Assembly: GCA_018296165.2 (NCBI GenBank)
Contig: JACKQL020000014.1
Span: forward strand, 186,001-250,000
Direction: 5' to 3'
Length of the DNA stretch: 64,000 bases
DNA from: Termitomyces sp. T153
Taxonomy: Eukaryota > Basidiomycota > Agaricomycetes > Agaricales > Lyophyllaceae
The position numbers and the translations under genes were made by a program. Shown here piece by piece: positions 33,799 through 47,000 of this stretch (positions within the stretch are counted from its first letter, which is position 1; every line of letters starts with the position of its first letter). The notes beneath the pieces were generated by a model. That model was not told where the DNA came from. It worked only from the letters and a program-made list of their open reading frames with translations, and did no database searches.

Positions 33799-34272
33799 TA
33801 TTTTGGAATTAACCAAGCTCTAGCTTTTCTCTTACTTGAAACACTTGACTCACTGTCTTTGGCCTACCTTGGTCTGATCACCTGAGGACATCCATAACTG
33901 TGAGTTGATACCATCTCAATTTGTTATTAACCAATGGCTACTAGATATCCATTACAAAACCAGCCTGTGGGTAGAACATTGGTTCACCAATTGAGCCCAA
34001 CAGCTGTCCACAATACTGGTCCTATCCAACATCCTGCAACATTGGCAGGGACTGGAGATGCAAGTACTGAAGCACTAGTCAAGGACTGCGCTTTGTGCCT
34101 ACCACAAGCATTAGCACTGCCATGATGCCCACTGATCCAAAGGTGGATGACACTGAGCTTCAGACCAGCAGAAATGTTGCTTCCATTGTGAACAACAGTA
34201 TGGACTCTAGCCTTATGAGACAATGATGAAAGTTCAGCACTATCTCCTGTATTAGATTGTTCTGATAATATT

Positions 34273-35690
34273 ATGCATAAAGATATTGTAACTGATAATG
34301 AGTCAAGTGAAGATCCCACTCAACATCCAGATGTCCCAATTGTAGAAGCTCAAAGGAATATGACCAATGAGCAACAAGCATGGGTCAAGCAGCACATGAA
34401 TAAAATCAATTTCATGCCCTACAATCAGCTTGGTGAGCCCTCCCTCCATAAGGGAAAGGGCGCTGATCCTGGGAATTGGGGCAATGTTCAACTTGATGAA
34501 GCTGAAATTGACCCAGAAATTCAGCAGGAAATACTAACTGGATTTAATTCATGTTGCAACCTCCAAAATGATCAACCTGAACAACCTGTGCCTAATGACC
34601 TCAGGGATGAGGGTTACCCCCTTGCCCCTGAAGGAGATGAAGAACAGTCTGTTGAAGAAAATCAGGAGCACAAATGCAAGGAATTGTTCACTCAAAAGGA
34701 TTTCCTGGAATACTTTCAAGATATCAAAGTGCTTAAGAGGATGTTTGATCATCATTATAAAAAGCAAGCTTCAGCTCATAAGAAAAAGAAGGATTGTTCT
34801 GGATCCTTACCTTTGTCTGTTGAATTAGATAACTTCATCTGTAAAGTAGTGGATCTTCTAAGAAGTTGAAGTATAAACTAACTTCTTGTAGTTCTAAATA
34901 TAAGAATAATCAATTAGATTCTACCAAACCCATAACTCCAAAGAGTGTGCTTGGACATGCCTTTGAGCAACTAAGCAAGCAGAGCTGCAAGTCTCCTCCC
35001 AATGGATCATCCAGCTCCTCAGACAACAACTCTGACTCATCAGAACTCAAGCCCTGACAACAATGGATACTCCTCAGATTTGAGCTCCTCCACTTCTAGT
35101 TCAGGAAGTCAGGAAAATGGAACATGCCAATGCCAGCACCACCAGTCCAAACACAGTCATAAACTTGAATGAACTCTTATTAAACCAACCCCACCTGAGA
35201 AATATGGGGGACAGGTAGACTTACATGCATTCCACAAGTTTCTGACTCATGGTACAGCATATGTCAAGTATGGATATGTTGAATGCTGTAGACAGGTAAT
35301 GGTCTTATCAGAATTTCTCACTGGCAAGGCCTATACCTTCTATACACAACATGTATCATTGAATCCAAAGAAATGGACTCTACAAAAATTCTTTATGGAA
35401 CTATTTAATTATTGCTTTCCAATCAACTTTCAAAATCAGCAACATACCAAGTTGCATAATTTTACACAAGGGAATCGCTCAGTGCATGAATACATAGCTG
35501 ACCTTGATGAACTATTCACATAAGTGGGCACAGATAATAAGCACACTAAAGTGGTTAGATTGTTCAATGGGTTCCATGCACCTCTTTGCAAAGCTTTACT
35601 GTGCAAACACTTGAATCTTGAGCACACATCCCAGAAAGCTATGGTTTGTGAAGCTCCAGGAAATGGCTGAGAATATTGACTTACAGGATG
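34273..35690 (+). pseudogene. element E gag
   Basis: The first frame (34273-34869, 198 codons) is acidic and polar: NEQQAWVKQHMNKINFMPYN and LFTQKDFLEYFQDIKVLKRM. A later frame to 35523 has the gag core: TPPEKYGGQVDLHAFHKFL, YVKYGYVECCRQVMVLSEFL and NRSVHEYIADLDELFT. It ends in a stop with continued homology beyond (VGTDNKHTKVVRLFNGFHAP). Frame shifts near 34870 and 35060. Confidence 0.75.
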
Positions 35691-35907
35691 CTTTCTCATC
35701 TGGCAATAACCACAACAGCTGTGGTCAGAATAATAACCAAGATCACAATGAGAATGGTGGCCACAATGGGAAAAACAATTTCCACAATCACACTAAGCAT
35801 TTGCCATCCACTGTGGGCTGTAAAACTAACATGACCCCTGGGCAGGGCTTCTCCAGCAATGGTAATGGTCTGGTGGGCCACAACTGCAAGTTTGCAAGAA
35901 CAATACT

Positions 35908-36642
35908 ATGTCTGGCAAAAAGCAGACTTTGAATTCTCAAACCCTTGGTGAGGATGATAAGGAAGCTTTAAAAGCTGCCAGCAATTGTTTCATCTGCCAA
36001 AAGGAAGGTCATTTCTCTAAAAACTGTCCAGACAAATCCCAAGCTACCTCTAGCAGTAGTAAACCTCCTGGACTCAGTTCTAATAGCATTCAACTCTGCC
36101 ATGATGTTGACTTAGAACACACTGAGCAACTATGCATTAATAGCCTTGGTGAAACCACTTCTTTGATCTCTATTGGGCTGGTAAGAATTGGTAGTCCATA
36201 TCGATATGTGGATGATCAGTTGGAAGCCTCACCATTGGGTAAGGAGTGTGATAGTGAAGGTGACTCTGTTCCTGATCTTCAATCAGTATCTGATGCTAGC
36301 TGTGATGAGTGGGAACAAGAGAGGACTGCTTACAATGTCAGCATGGCACAATCAATGATGTCAGACCTTCTTGATGCAGCTGAGAACAGTGATGCTGATG
36401 AAGAAGTATTCTTAGCCCCACCTGGTAAATTTGATTTCACTTACCCTTTTTCAATTGAAGAAGGTGAGGAAAAGCTCTACATGGCTGAGGTTGAGGAGGG
36501 GCCACACCACCACCTTGGACATGCTGTAGCACAAAAAGCAGAGGACTTGCTGGAAAGTCTTCAACCATATCCAGCAGACTCTGCAAACACACTCCAACTC
36601 TGTGGCAGATGTTTCCAGGTCTATGATACAATCAGTGATTAA
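35908..36642 (+). CDS. element E nucleocapsid region with CCHC zinc knuckle (open frame of 244 aa)
   Basis: It contains CFICQKEGHFSKNCPD near residues 27-43, a perfect C-x2-C-x4-H-x4-C knuckle for RNA binding. An acidic region follows (EENSDADEE-type stretches, VEEGPHHHLGHAVAQKAEDL). It is the best-kept frame of the gag end but cannot be expressed as intact polyprotein, because stops lie upstream and downstream. Best read as a fragment of gag-pol. Confidence 0.6.
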   Translation: MSGKKQTLNSQTLGEDDKEALKAASNCFICQKEGHFSKNCPDKSQATSSSSKPPGLSSNSIQLCHDVDLEHTEQLCINSLGETTSLISIGLVRIGSPYRYVDDQLEASPLGKECDSEGDSVPDLQSVSDASCDEWEQERTAYNVSMAQSMMSDLLDAAENSDADEEVFLAPPGKFDFTYPFSIEEGEEKLYMAEVEEGPHHHLGHAVAQKAEDLLESLQPYPADSANTLQLCGRCFQVYDTISD

Positions 36643-37100
36643 ATACTGATCCACAATCATGTGTATAACACCTTTGCAGGCATTAAATGTTGTCATGTGG
36701 CCTATGTCACCTTTCCTATTGGTGAGTAATATGCTAACCTGTGCCATTTGCATACAGGTGCTCCTCTCACCAAGCACTCCAAGTTTCAAACTTGTATTAT
36801 TGTGGATCCTGTATGCTGGAATGCTTGGAAAGTCCTTGAAACTGGGATACCTTACTCCTGGGATAACAAATAAGGAGTGCAACATTACCATCAATTTGAA
36901 GTCATTAAAGATGAAAATACATACAGCATTTATAATTGCCACCTTGATTTTCAAACTCATATTGAAGCACAACACCTTATGAATGCTCAATTCAACCTAG
37001 TATCATGGTACTATAAGAAAATTAAGCATGCAATCAGGTGGACCAAGTCACAATGTGATGAGCTTACTCTTGCTAGCTTGTTTGAAGCAAATGAGCCTGA

Positions 37101-38138
37101 TGTCATGACCCACTCCCTGGACCCCTGACATTGTTCCCAGCCTGCTTGCTTCCCCAGAGTCCCTCCCCCAATGCCTCATCAAAACCCACAACCATCAAAC
37201 ACTCTCTACAGCCACCCTGGGTATCTTCAATGCTTCTCTGGCAAACCCTGATGGCCCCCTGGCTAACTCTGATGCCTTCTCTGCAGCCATTGATGCTTCC
37301 CTTGACTCTCCTGAGCCCCTGGAACCCTCCCCCACCATTTCTGACCCCATTGTATGTCTCCAGCTCACCACCCTGACTCACCTGACCTACTCCAAAGCAT
37401 CATGACAACCCCAGAGCAATTTGTGTCCCCAACTGATTCCATCAGAATATTGCTGCAGCCCACCCCTTGATTGCAACCAACATCTGTCAACTCCACATGG
37501 CTCCATCAAGCCCTGCTGCCATACCCACTGCCCCCCAGAGCTTTCCAGTAGTCAGTATATAATCTGTAGAGTAGCACCTCATACTCTAGTCTTGATATTA
37601 CATTAACTGGTTACTTGGTCTTGTGTTCTTTCTGTCTCTATTTCTGTTTTTAGTCTTGAATCTATCTCTTTTCTCAGTCTCATCTTGATTGTCTCTATTT
37701 CCTTTGTTTCTCTAAGTTCTTTTCATCTCCAATGTCAGTACAAACTCTGTGCATGCACTATGACCCCTGAACATTCCTATGACCACTCCAGACCTTGCCC
37801 TTTGCTTGGCCCCAGAGCCCATTAAGTCTTGATTGATCCCCCATCAAACTCTGGCTCCACCTCCATCACTTGTGAAGCCTCTGCTTGCCCTGCAATCTAT
37901 TTGCACACCTACAAACTTGTTCCTGATACCTGCCCAAGCCCAATGCCTAATATACTTGGTCTTAGACTTCTCTGGACCACTCTGGACTTGCTCAGACCAC
38001 TTCCCTTAGCTTCCCCTTGTGAGTCCCTCTACTCCATGCCGACCCCAGAGCACTGGGTTATAAGCACAGGACAATTGTGTCTGCCTAGTAAGGACTCACC
38101 CAGTGTAGCTGAGCCCCTATAGTCAGCAGAACCTGACA
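37101..38138 (+). repeat. solo LTR of the D family (1038 bp)
   Basis: It starts TGTCATGACCC, ends CAGAACCTGACA, and is flanked by CCTGA on both sides (37096-37100 and 38139-38143). It aligns with the D LTR on the opposite strand throughout, but nearly all CpG are lost. It keeps TATATAA (37556-37562) and AGTCTTGATATT (37588-37599) 32 nt apart. It interrupts element E between the gag and protease regions. Confidence 0.9.
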
Positions 38139-38279
38139 CCTGACATTAATGGGGATATTCCACCTCATTGAATTGCTGATTGACAGCCAGGGATAAAGTA
38201 ATCACTGGTTGGACAAATACCTGCTGGAACTTACCCCTCTATTCAGCACAACTCCACTCATGTCCATGATCCCTCCAAA

Positions 38280-38630
38280 ATGGTACCCAAACCATTAGTC
38301 ATTGTTGTGAAGATCAATGGCAAGCCAGCTCACATGCATGTTGATTCCAGATCCTTGGGTGACTTCTTATCAAATACATTAGCCCAGCAACTTGGCATAC
38401 AAAAGAAGGTGTTAGCCTCACCTGTGCCTGTTCAATTAGCAGTTCAAGGATTGTGATCTCATATCAATTTTGGGGCCACTGCCAAATTTCAGTATCAAAA
38501 CATCACAGAAAACTGATACTTTGACATAATCAACTTATCTGGCTATGACCTCATTCTGGGCACTCCTTGGCTGTTCTAACATCACATCACTTTTGAAATC
38601 AACCCTTCTCACATTGTGGTTGGCTCTGCA
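38280..38630 (+). pseudogene. element E aspartic protease
   Basis: It reads VIVVKINGKPAHMHVDSRSL then LSGYDLILGTPWLF. DSG has become DSR, and stops occur in between. The D-L-I-L-G-T-P-W strand is well conserved. Confidence 0.72.
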
Positions 38631-38639
38631 ATGGCATTG

Positions 38640-40060
38640 CATTTGGAAGGTATAGGAGTTATGCAATTGGCATCCTGGTCCATGGAGCTATATCAGGAAA
38701 GCTTGGAAGGAATTTGTGACAAATTAAGACAATATGCCACACCTATCTGTAAATTGGCAAGTGAAACTCCTTTACCTCCACTTCACATCATTAATCATAA
38801 AATTAACTTGATTGATGCAAATAGGATCTATTCCTGGTACCCATCAAGATGCCCAGAAGCTATGTGTGCCCAATGGGTCAAGAAGCAAGATGCCTATATC
38901 AAGAGTGGTCAATGGAAGGTAACCAGCAATGGAAACACTGTACCTATGATGTTGATCCCTAAACCCACCAAACCTGGGGAAACCCAATGACTTCAAACAG
39001 TATTTGACCTCTGAGCATGCAATGCAAACACTGTGAAACAATCATCACCACTGCCAGACATTGATGGGATACTTTGTTGAGTGTCAAAGGGGAGATATTG
39101 TTCTATTCTTGATGGAAAAGATGCCTATGAGCAAATATGTATCATTTCAGAGCATGTAGAGCACTTGGCCATTACTACATCTGATGGCAATATGGTTAGT
39201 AATGTAGTTCAACAAGGTGATTGTAACATGCCAGCCACTTACCAAGCCTTAATGAATTACATTTTGCCTGCCTATATTGGCTGATTCTTAGATGTGTATT
39301 TGGATGACCTTATAATCTATTCTGATTCACTGGAAGATCATATTAATCATCTTAACTTAGTGATTGATATACTGTTTCATGAGAAGCTTTACCACAGGAA
39401 AGATAAACTTCAGTTCCTATGTCCTGAATTAAAAGTTTTAGGATGCATTGTTGATGACAATGGGATCAGAATGGACTCTGACAAGGTGGACACACTGGTG
39501 AAGTGGAAGACTCCCACTAATTGCAACCTCCTCTGGGGATTCCTTGGCACAGCAGGTTACCTGGCAGATGACATTCATTGCATCAGGATACCTATGGAAA
39601 TTCTCCATGGATTGACAGGAGACACTGTATCTTTCTGGTGGGAGTATACTCACCAGCATGCATTTGAAGACATCAAGTGCTTAGCATCACAGTGCCAAAC
39701 ACATCATTGCAAGCCTTTGAACTATGCTAAGTCAGTGCCACCAATCAATATGATTACAGATGGATGTATTACTGGTGTTGTGGGAATCATAAGTCAAGGT
39801 GAAGATTGGTGAACTGCTAATGTTGCTGCATTCTACTCTGCAAAGTTAAATTCTGCTCAACAAAATTATCCAGTTCATGAAATTGAAATGCTTGCAGGAG
39901 TCGAGACAATGTTGCATAATCATGATATCCTTCAGGGGACAAAATTTCAGTGGTACACTGATCATAAAGGATTAGTTACCCTTCTGCAACAGAAAAACTT
40001 ATTAGGCAGGCAGGCATGCTGAATTGAAAAAATTTCAGAATTTAATTTTGAAGTGTTCTA
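38640..40060 (+). pseudogene. element E reverse transcriptase and RNase H
   Basis: RT: KSGQWKVTSNGNTVPMMLIP, then RYCSILDGKDAYEQICI, then DVYLDDLIIYSDSLEDHINH with an intact YLDD box (39294-39330). RNase H: VPPINMITDGCITGVVGIIS, IHEIEMLAG-like sequence, and TDHKGLVTLL. Four or more stops break it. Confidence 0.82.
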
Positions 40061-42167
40061 TGTTCCAGGGGCTGAAAATATACTATCTGATGCACTATCA
40101 CATCTCTATTCCCATGGTGAGCCTGGTACTGTGCATGCCAGAAGTGAATATACATACCATGACATTGTAAATAATGATGCTATAGGAAATCACTTGATAT
40201 CTATGCCACTTCTTATTGGAAAGGCAGGCAAAAGTGTGAGTCTTTCAGACATACCTGTCAATTCAAGCTTGGAGCATGAATGTAGTGATGAACTAGACAT
40301 TCAGGCACCTGCACCCTTAGAGTTGCAGGACCTGAACCTGAATAATTGAGACAATGATCAGCTGGATAAAATGACATCACCTGTGCCATCTATTTAGAAT
40401 AAACAGTGTAAAAAATGTAAGGAACTACTTCCTGCAGAAACTGGATGTCCTGAGACCTCAAAGGAGTTTGTTGCATGTATGTCCCAAAATTTTGTGCTGA
40501 AAGGCCCTCAGCAATGAAAGGAGGGCAAGGGTGCAAGGGAAAAACTAACCATTCACATCCCTGCACACAAAACTAAACCTGTTAATAATGGTAATCAGGA
40601 TCAACAATCAGTTTTTGATTTAGAAATCACACAAGACAATGAGCTGGCTGTGTGATCTAAACAAATTTCCAAATTAGTCAAGCCCCTAAACCCAATATCC
40701 ATTGAAGAAATGCTGGCTGGAGAGTGCAAGCCTATTGACTTATTAGAAAGTGTATGAAACAAGTATACAGAGGATCCAACTTCTGCCTGCATTGCAGAGA
40801 ACCCAAAAGAATACAAAAACTTTGAATTAACCAAAGATAACTTGCTGTACCTTAAGACTAATGAAAATAAAGTCCTGTGCATTCCATCTGTTCTTGTTTT
40901 GGGTTGCACTACACACAAAATTGTAATATCTGAGGCACACACTATGTTAGCACACCTTGGTGCCCATAAGACACCAACTTACTTATGTGACTATGTCTGG
41001 CAGAAAGGCATGAGCAGTGATGTACATGCATACTGCAAATCATGTATATTATGCTGCCAGAATAAACCCTCTAATCAGCGTCCATATGGCTTGTTGAACC
41101 CACTTCCCATACCTACACAACCATAGGAGGTTATTGGAATTGATTTTGTCAGATCATTTCCTGAGTCAAAGAATTGTAATGCTACTTATGACCAGATTAT
41201 GGTGATTATTGACCTGCTTACCAGTATGGTGCATCTAGTGCCAAGTAAAACTACTTAAACTGCACAAAACATTGCTGAACTTGTATTTGCAGAGGTGTAC
41301 AAACATCATGGGCTACCAAGAGCCATTGTTAGTGATCAAGATTCTTGGTTCACCAGCATTTTCTGGACTCACCTAAATTTGCTGATAGGTACACAATTCA
41401 AAATGTCTACAGCATATCATCCTGAAACTGATGGGGCTATGGAGCATGCAAACCAAACCATTACCTAAATGCTCCAAATTTGTGTGGGAACCACTCTCAA
41501 GGACTGGGTATCTAAGCTGCCTGCCATAGAGTTTGCAATCAACTCTGCATGATCTGAAAGTACAGGGTACTCACCTTTCTTCCTGAATACAGGATGTATG
41601 CCTAAGTTGATGGTGTGGAAAACACCTACAAAAAATGAATTTGCTGGTGTCCATGTATTTGTGCAATGGCTGAAGACTGTGATCATGGCAGCACATGATG
41701 CCATCCTAATAGCTCAAGTTAAGCAAACTAGGAATGCTAATCAAAAGTGCCAGTAAGTCCCTTTTCAACAAGGAGACTTTGCATATGTGTCAACAAAGAA
41801 TATGAATTTTCCTAAGAGAACAACACATAAAATGATTCCCAAGTTTGTAGGTCCCTATTTATTTCTAAAAAACTATGGCAACAGCTCTTTCAAAGTCCAA
41901 ATACCAACGCACATGCTCTGCCATGGTATTCACAATGTATACCATGCCTCATTACTGAGAATTCATCATCCCAATGACAATCAACAGTTCCCTGGTGGAC
42001 TGTACTCACAAGTTGTGGCAGAAACCAAGCCAGAACACAAGACTGAGTGGGTAGCCAACAAAATTATTAGTCATGCTGGTTCAAAGAATGATTTGATTTT
42101 TGAGGTACTCTGGCTTGTGGCAACAGAATGTGGCTGCTGCACAACCAGGTATGAGATCTCAATTTAG
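40053..42167 (+). pseudogene. element E integrase with C-terminal chromodomain-like end
   Basis: Zinc module: EAHTMLAHLGAHKT then CKSCILCCQNKPS. Core: EVIGIDFVRSFPESKN, GLPRAIVSDQDSWF and AYHPETDGAMEHANQ, so all three acidic catalytic positions (D, D, E) can still be seen. The C-terminus has KFVGPYLFLKNYGNSSFKVQ and ASLLRIHHPNDN, then EWVANKIISHAGSKNDLIFE, a chromodomain-like start. Stops remain at several places. Confidence 0.85.
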
Positions 42168-42498
42168 TCCAGCCCTATCTTGAGGCACAAGGGGTGAGTA
42201 ATATTTCAGAATTGTCAACAGGTACTGGAAAGCCCCCTATTGATGACCTTCAAATGTTCTCAGGGTCCATTTACTTCAACATCTATAAAGCACCTTTGTT
42301 CCAGCTACCTATCTATTACAATTGTTCCCAGCTCACTTCCCATTGTTTACTTCCATCTTATCTTGAGCTGCATTCTCAGTCTCACTATGGTCAGCAAAAT
42401 ATGACTACCACTGCCAACTCCAACTTGTTCTGGCCCAAGGACCATTATAAACCCCATCCTCTTCTGGTCTCACATCCCAACAGCCTAGTCCAGCTCAC

Positions 42499-43035
42499 TG
42501 TCAGGTTCCGCTGACCTCGGGGGCTCAGCTGTACTGGGCAAGTTCTTACTAGGCAGGCGTGATCCCCTTGCACTGGCAACCGAACACTTGAAAGCGTTCT
42601 GGGCACTGATGGCTTGTGCAGATAGTCGGTGGGATGTGATCCAGACAGATCCGGGGAGGTCTGGAGGAGTTGGATTGCAAGGAAACGGGATGGGCTTGGC
42701 GGGGTTCAGGCAGAAGACTGTATGGGAGATTCACAGAGGCAAAGGAGTAGGTGGCTACGCAATCAATGGGAGTGGAGCCAGAGTCTGATGGAAGATCAAT
42801 TGGAGTTGATGGAGTCCGGGACCAAACAAAGAGCGGGGTTTGGGTCTGGGAAAGAGTGTCGGGGTTCGTAATCATAATTGCGGAGTTCGTGAGGCCGTTA
42901 AGGTTGAGGGGGGCTTGGGCACTACGGTCAGACGGAGTCACCGAGACAGCGTCGGACGAAATGAAATGGAGTCGATATGGAACAAGAGTAGATTCGAGTG
43001 AAGGTACAAAACAATAACGAGAATGATAATGAAAT
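42499..43035 (-). repeat. element D left LTR, part 1
   Basis: 537 bp, nearly identical to 55815-56351. The only differences seen are two CpG-to-CpA changes near its end. It stops at TGATAATGAAAT, where the Helitron begins. Confidence 0.93.
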
Positions 43036-44073
43036 ATACTATGCGACGACCCCTGGGAAAGTGGCTGTGCCTCAATCTTCCAATAACCTGGGAAGATTCC
43101 TTATGTAATGCTTATGTAAAATTACGTAACTTGGCTGGCCTCTAATTTTCGGCCTTTTCCTTTGGTGTGTGGCAAAGATCAATCATCGCACCGAATCACT
43201 CTTTCTTTTGACCTCTCTTTCCAATCTGAAGCATCAACCATTCTCTCTGCTCTGATACTGTGAGAAGAAACTTTGATTGGCCTGATAGACTCTACTGACC
43301 CTCTTTTGGAGGTTTTGACACTTAACTGGCCATGTATGCTCTACTTTTTGTCATCTCCAATCACTGATCATAGCTGATAACCAGATTTTCACTATTGCAT
43401 CCTTCTTTAGACTTTTTCTGAGCATTGAGTAGCTTTCTCTTCTTTCAGGTGAGCTTTCTTTTCTTTGCTTAATTGTTCAATGGCTGATTTTGGTGGTTGT
43501 TTCTATATTGAAGCTGAATTGGGCTAGGTATACTCCCTTTCTGAGTGTAACTTTTATGGACTAATCATGGCTGAAATCAGACTTCACTACATTCTTCATT
43601 AGGCTCCTTTTCTGAGTGTTCAGTAGCTTTGCAGGTATGCTTTTTCTATATTTGTCTGAGAACTAATTCAAGTATTATCCATTTTCTTTTCTAACCAGTT
43701 ATTGGCTTTCTGCTTTTAAGGTAGATCTCTTTCTCTGGGTTGATTGAAAGTTGATCTTCATGTTCTTTCATTAGAATTTTGGATTGGATTTTATCTTCAA
43801 ATTATATTTGAGCCATTTTATATGTGGCTCTCATTCAGGTAAGATAGAAATGTTCCCTGCTTATTAAAGACTGTACTTGACTGATAATTTGGTAGTTTCT
43901 GTTCTTTGGCCTTTACTGCTGTAATCCTTCACTTTTGGACAGTTGTTGAGTATGTATCTGATTTTTTAAAAAAATTATAATAGTTATCATCAGCTTGAAT
44001 TTAGGGTTAATCATCACTTTTTATTGGGGGCTTCCAATACTTCCTATCAATTTTCCTTGAAAGGTACTGTCAT
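43036..44073 (+). promoter_or_regulatory. Helitron 5' region and leader
   Basis: About 1 kb without a long ORF. Stem AATCTTCC / GGAAGATT (43074-43081 and 43091-43098) with a 9-nt loop lies near the left end. The rest is T-rich with several TTTCAG and CAG|GT-like sites, which suggests spliced leader introns. A donor-like GTGAGT at 44076 and an acceptor ACAAAG at about 44119 leave the true start codon uncertain. Confidence 0.5.
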
Positions 44074-47000
44074 GTGAGTGTTTATAAACTATTTATTATT
44101 CTTTCTTCATCAACAAAGTTTAGGCAACATCCTGCTCAGGAACCACCCAGTACTCCTGAGAGTCAGAGACAACAGTCTCGCTCTCAGAGTAGACTACAAC
44201 AATTACAAATGACTGATCCTGATGATCGACGTGCAAACAGAGGTAATAGAGCTTCTTCTCATAATGTTGAACAGTTCAATGCTGCTATGCCACCTGTGCC
44301 ACCTATGCCACCTGTGCATTTTGATTCTATGGCACAGAGTAGGAGCACTAATGTCCCTCCTATAAATAATGTGGCTTCTGGATCTTCTGAGAGACCTATG
44401 AGGCAGCCAGCCATTGCTGATGATCCCTTTTCTTTCAATGCTCCTGTGGGCCAGAATATATATATACCTCCTGTAACACATTTACCTGAGGGTTGGGATG
44501 CTCCATTACAAAACCCTATTCCTCAAAATGTGCCTGCTGTACCTGTTTTCAGAAGGAATCAGCCTAGACATAGCAGACAAACACATGTGTCTCTTGCTTC
44601 TAATATTACTATTGCATCTACTTCTTCTGGACACAGAAGGATTCCTGGACCACTACATGATATCTCCAGTGGTCAAGCTGATCCTGCACTGAATAACTTG
44701 ACAAGAGGAGACATTGCTTTTAGAGAAATGATGTCTAATTATAATGCATCTCAACAGCAACGAGCACTGGAAGCTTTTCAGGAGCAAGAAAGACAAAGAA
44801 ATGTTGCTCAAGAACAAAATAGACAGAGGCTTGCTGCTCAACAACAACAGGGATTAGCTGCAGTGGAGCAAGAAAGATTGAGGTTTGTTGCTGAGCAACA
44901 AATGAGACAGAGGCAAGAAAGATATAATCAGAGATTAGCAGAGGAACAAAGACTTGCTGCTCAGCAAAGACAGAGACAAGAGAGATATGAGCAGATATTA
45001 GCAGAGCAAGATCCTGAACATAGGCCTTTTAATCATCTTTTAGCTCAGAGAATTTTACAACTATGGGAGGGCCAACATATAGCTGATTTAGAAGAAGATT
45101 TCAATGGCTTTGCTCCTCAAGATGATCTTGAGCTGGAAAATATTCATGCAGCCTTTGATGAAATGATGCTGCACCCTCTTGAATATTTTGAAGAGCCTAT
45201 GGACAATATGAATGATTTTGGAGAACAAATAATGAATGGTTTAGGTCCTCAGAATGACATACCTGCTGAAGATGACTTGGAAAATGTTAATCCTGCTGAA
45301 CATAGACCAGAAGAACAATTGGAACCTCTACCTGTTAATGATCCACTAGCAGAACAACTGGAACCTCCTATTATTCCTGTTATCCCACAAATTGTACAAC
45401 AGCCTGGCCCTATTCAGCCTATTCCAAGAGGAAGACAGCCTTATTTAAATGAACCCCCATCTCATTACCTTGGTCCTATGAGTTTGATATGTCCACACTG
45501 TCATGCTCTACATTTTGATGCAGAAAAGCTCTCTAAATCTACTAGAAACAATCTCAAATTTGGCATGTGCTGCTTACAAGGCCAAGTGGATTTGCCCAGA
45601 CTTAAAGATGCTCCACCAGAGCTATTAAACTTACTCCATGGCCACCATCCCCTTTCTAATACTTTTAAAGCATCTATTCGTCAATATAATGCAGCCTTTG
45701 CATTCACATCTCTGGGAGTTAAAATTGATCATGCTATCACCAATGCTCCTGGACCTTACAGCTTTAGAATCAATGGAGAACTCCATCATTTCACAGGTGC
45801 TTTGCTTCCTACTGAAGGCAATCATCCTGTATATGCACAACTCTATTTCTATGATCATAATGAGCAATTGGCTTTTCGTCAACAAAAGAATCCAACATTA
45901 GATTTACAAATAATGGCCTCCTTACAAGATATGCTTGGTAGAGTCAATCCATTTATTGATTTATACAAGCAGGCTAGGCGCATTATGATAGAAGTTCCAG
46001 AAGGCCATCCACAAAGGCTTTCTGTTACACTCAGAGCTGATTTTGGGGATCGTCGGCGGCATAACAATCCTAATGATCAAGAAGGGGTTGCTGCTATTAT
46101 TCCAGGAGATGGCTCTGAAGAACGATCAAATCATCGTGATATAGTCTTGCACTTGCATGGAGGTCAATTAAAGCAGATCAGTCACTTACATCCACACTAC
46201 ACTCCCTTGCACTACACTATTATTTTTCCAACTGGAGAGCCTGGATATCACATCAATATTCCTGCTAGGCATGGACCACAAGGGCAACAAAGAACAAATA
46301 ATGTTTCAGAAACTTCATACTATGCATATAGGCTTCAGCAAAGAACTCTAGAAACCAAGGCTGCATTACTCTGGAGTGGAAAGCTATTTCAGCAATATGT
46401 TGTTGATGCATGGGCCTCAGTTGAACAAAGCAGATTGAATTGGGTTCGACATAATCAGAAGAAGATTAGAGCTGAAGTTTATCAGGGAGTAGTTGATGCT
46501 GCTGCTGGAGATGAAGAAGTTACTCCACAAAGCCGTCGAGTCATTCTTCCTTCTTCTCATACTGGAAGTGAACGACAGATGCAGCAATTATTCCAGGACT
46601 CTATGGCTATTTGCAGGCATTTTCGTAAACCTGATCTCTTCTTGACTATGACTGCCAATCCAAAGTGGTCAGAAATTGAAGAAGCTCTCTTGAAGGAACC
46701 TACAGTCAATGGAAAAAAACAAACAGCTGCTGATCGACCTGATATTGTAGCCAGAGTATTTGAACTCAAAAAAAATGCTGTAGTGAAAGAGATCAAAGAA
46801 GGTCTTTTTGGCAGATGTGTGGCACATGTCCACACTATTGAATTCCAAAAAAGAGGACTTCCACACATGCATATCTTGATTTTTTTCCATAATCATCACA
46901 GAATTAAGGATGCATCTGATGTGGATTCAATTGTCTCTGCCCAAATTCCAGATCCAGTGGCTCAGCCTCAATTGTATCAGGTATTAACTTGGTTTAAATA

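Noticed and set aside
33799..33830. self-priming site in element E
   Set aside because: The sequence after the 5' LTR (TTTTGGAATTAACC) has no complementary match near the expected RNA start of the E LTR, so the claim is limited to the D and A/B families.
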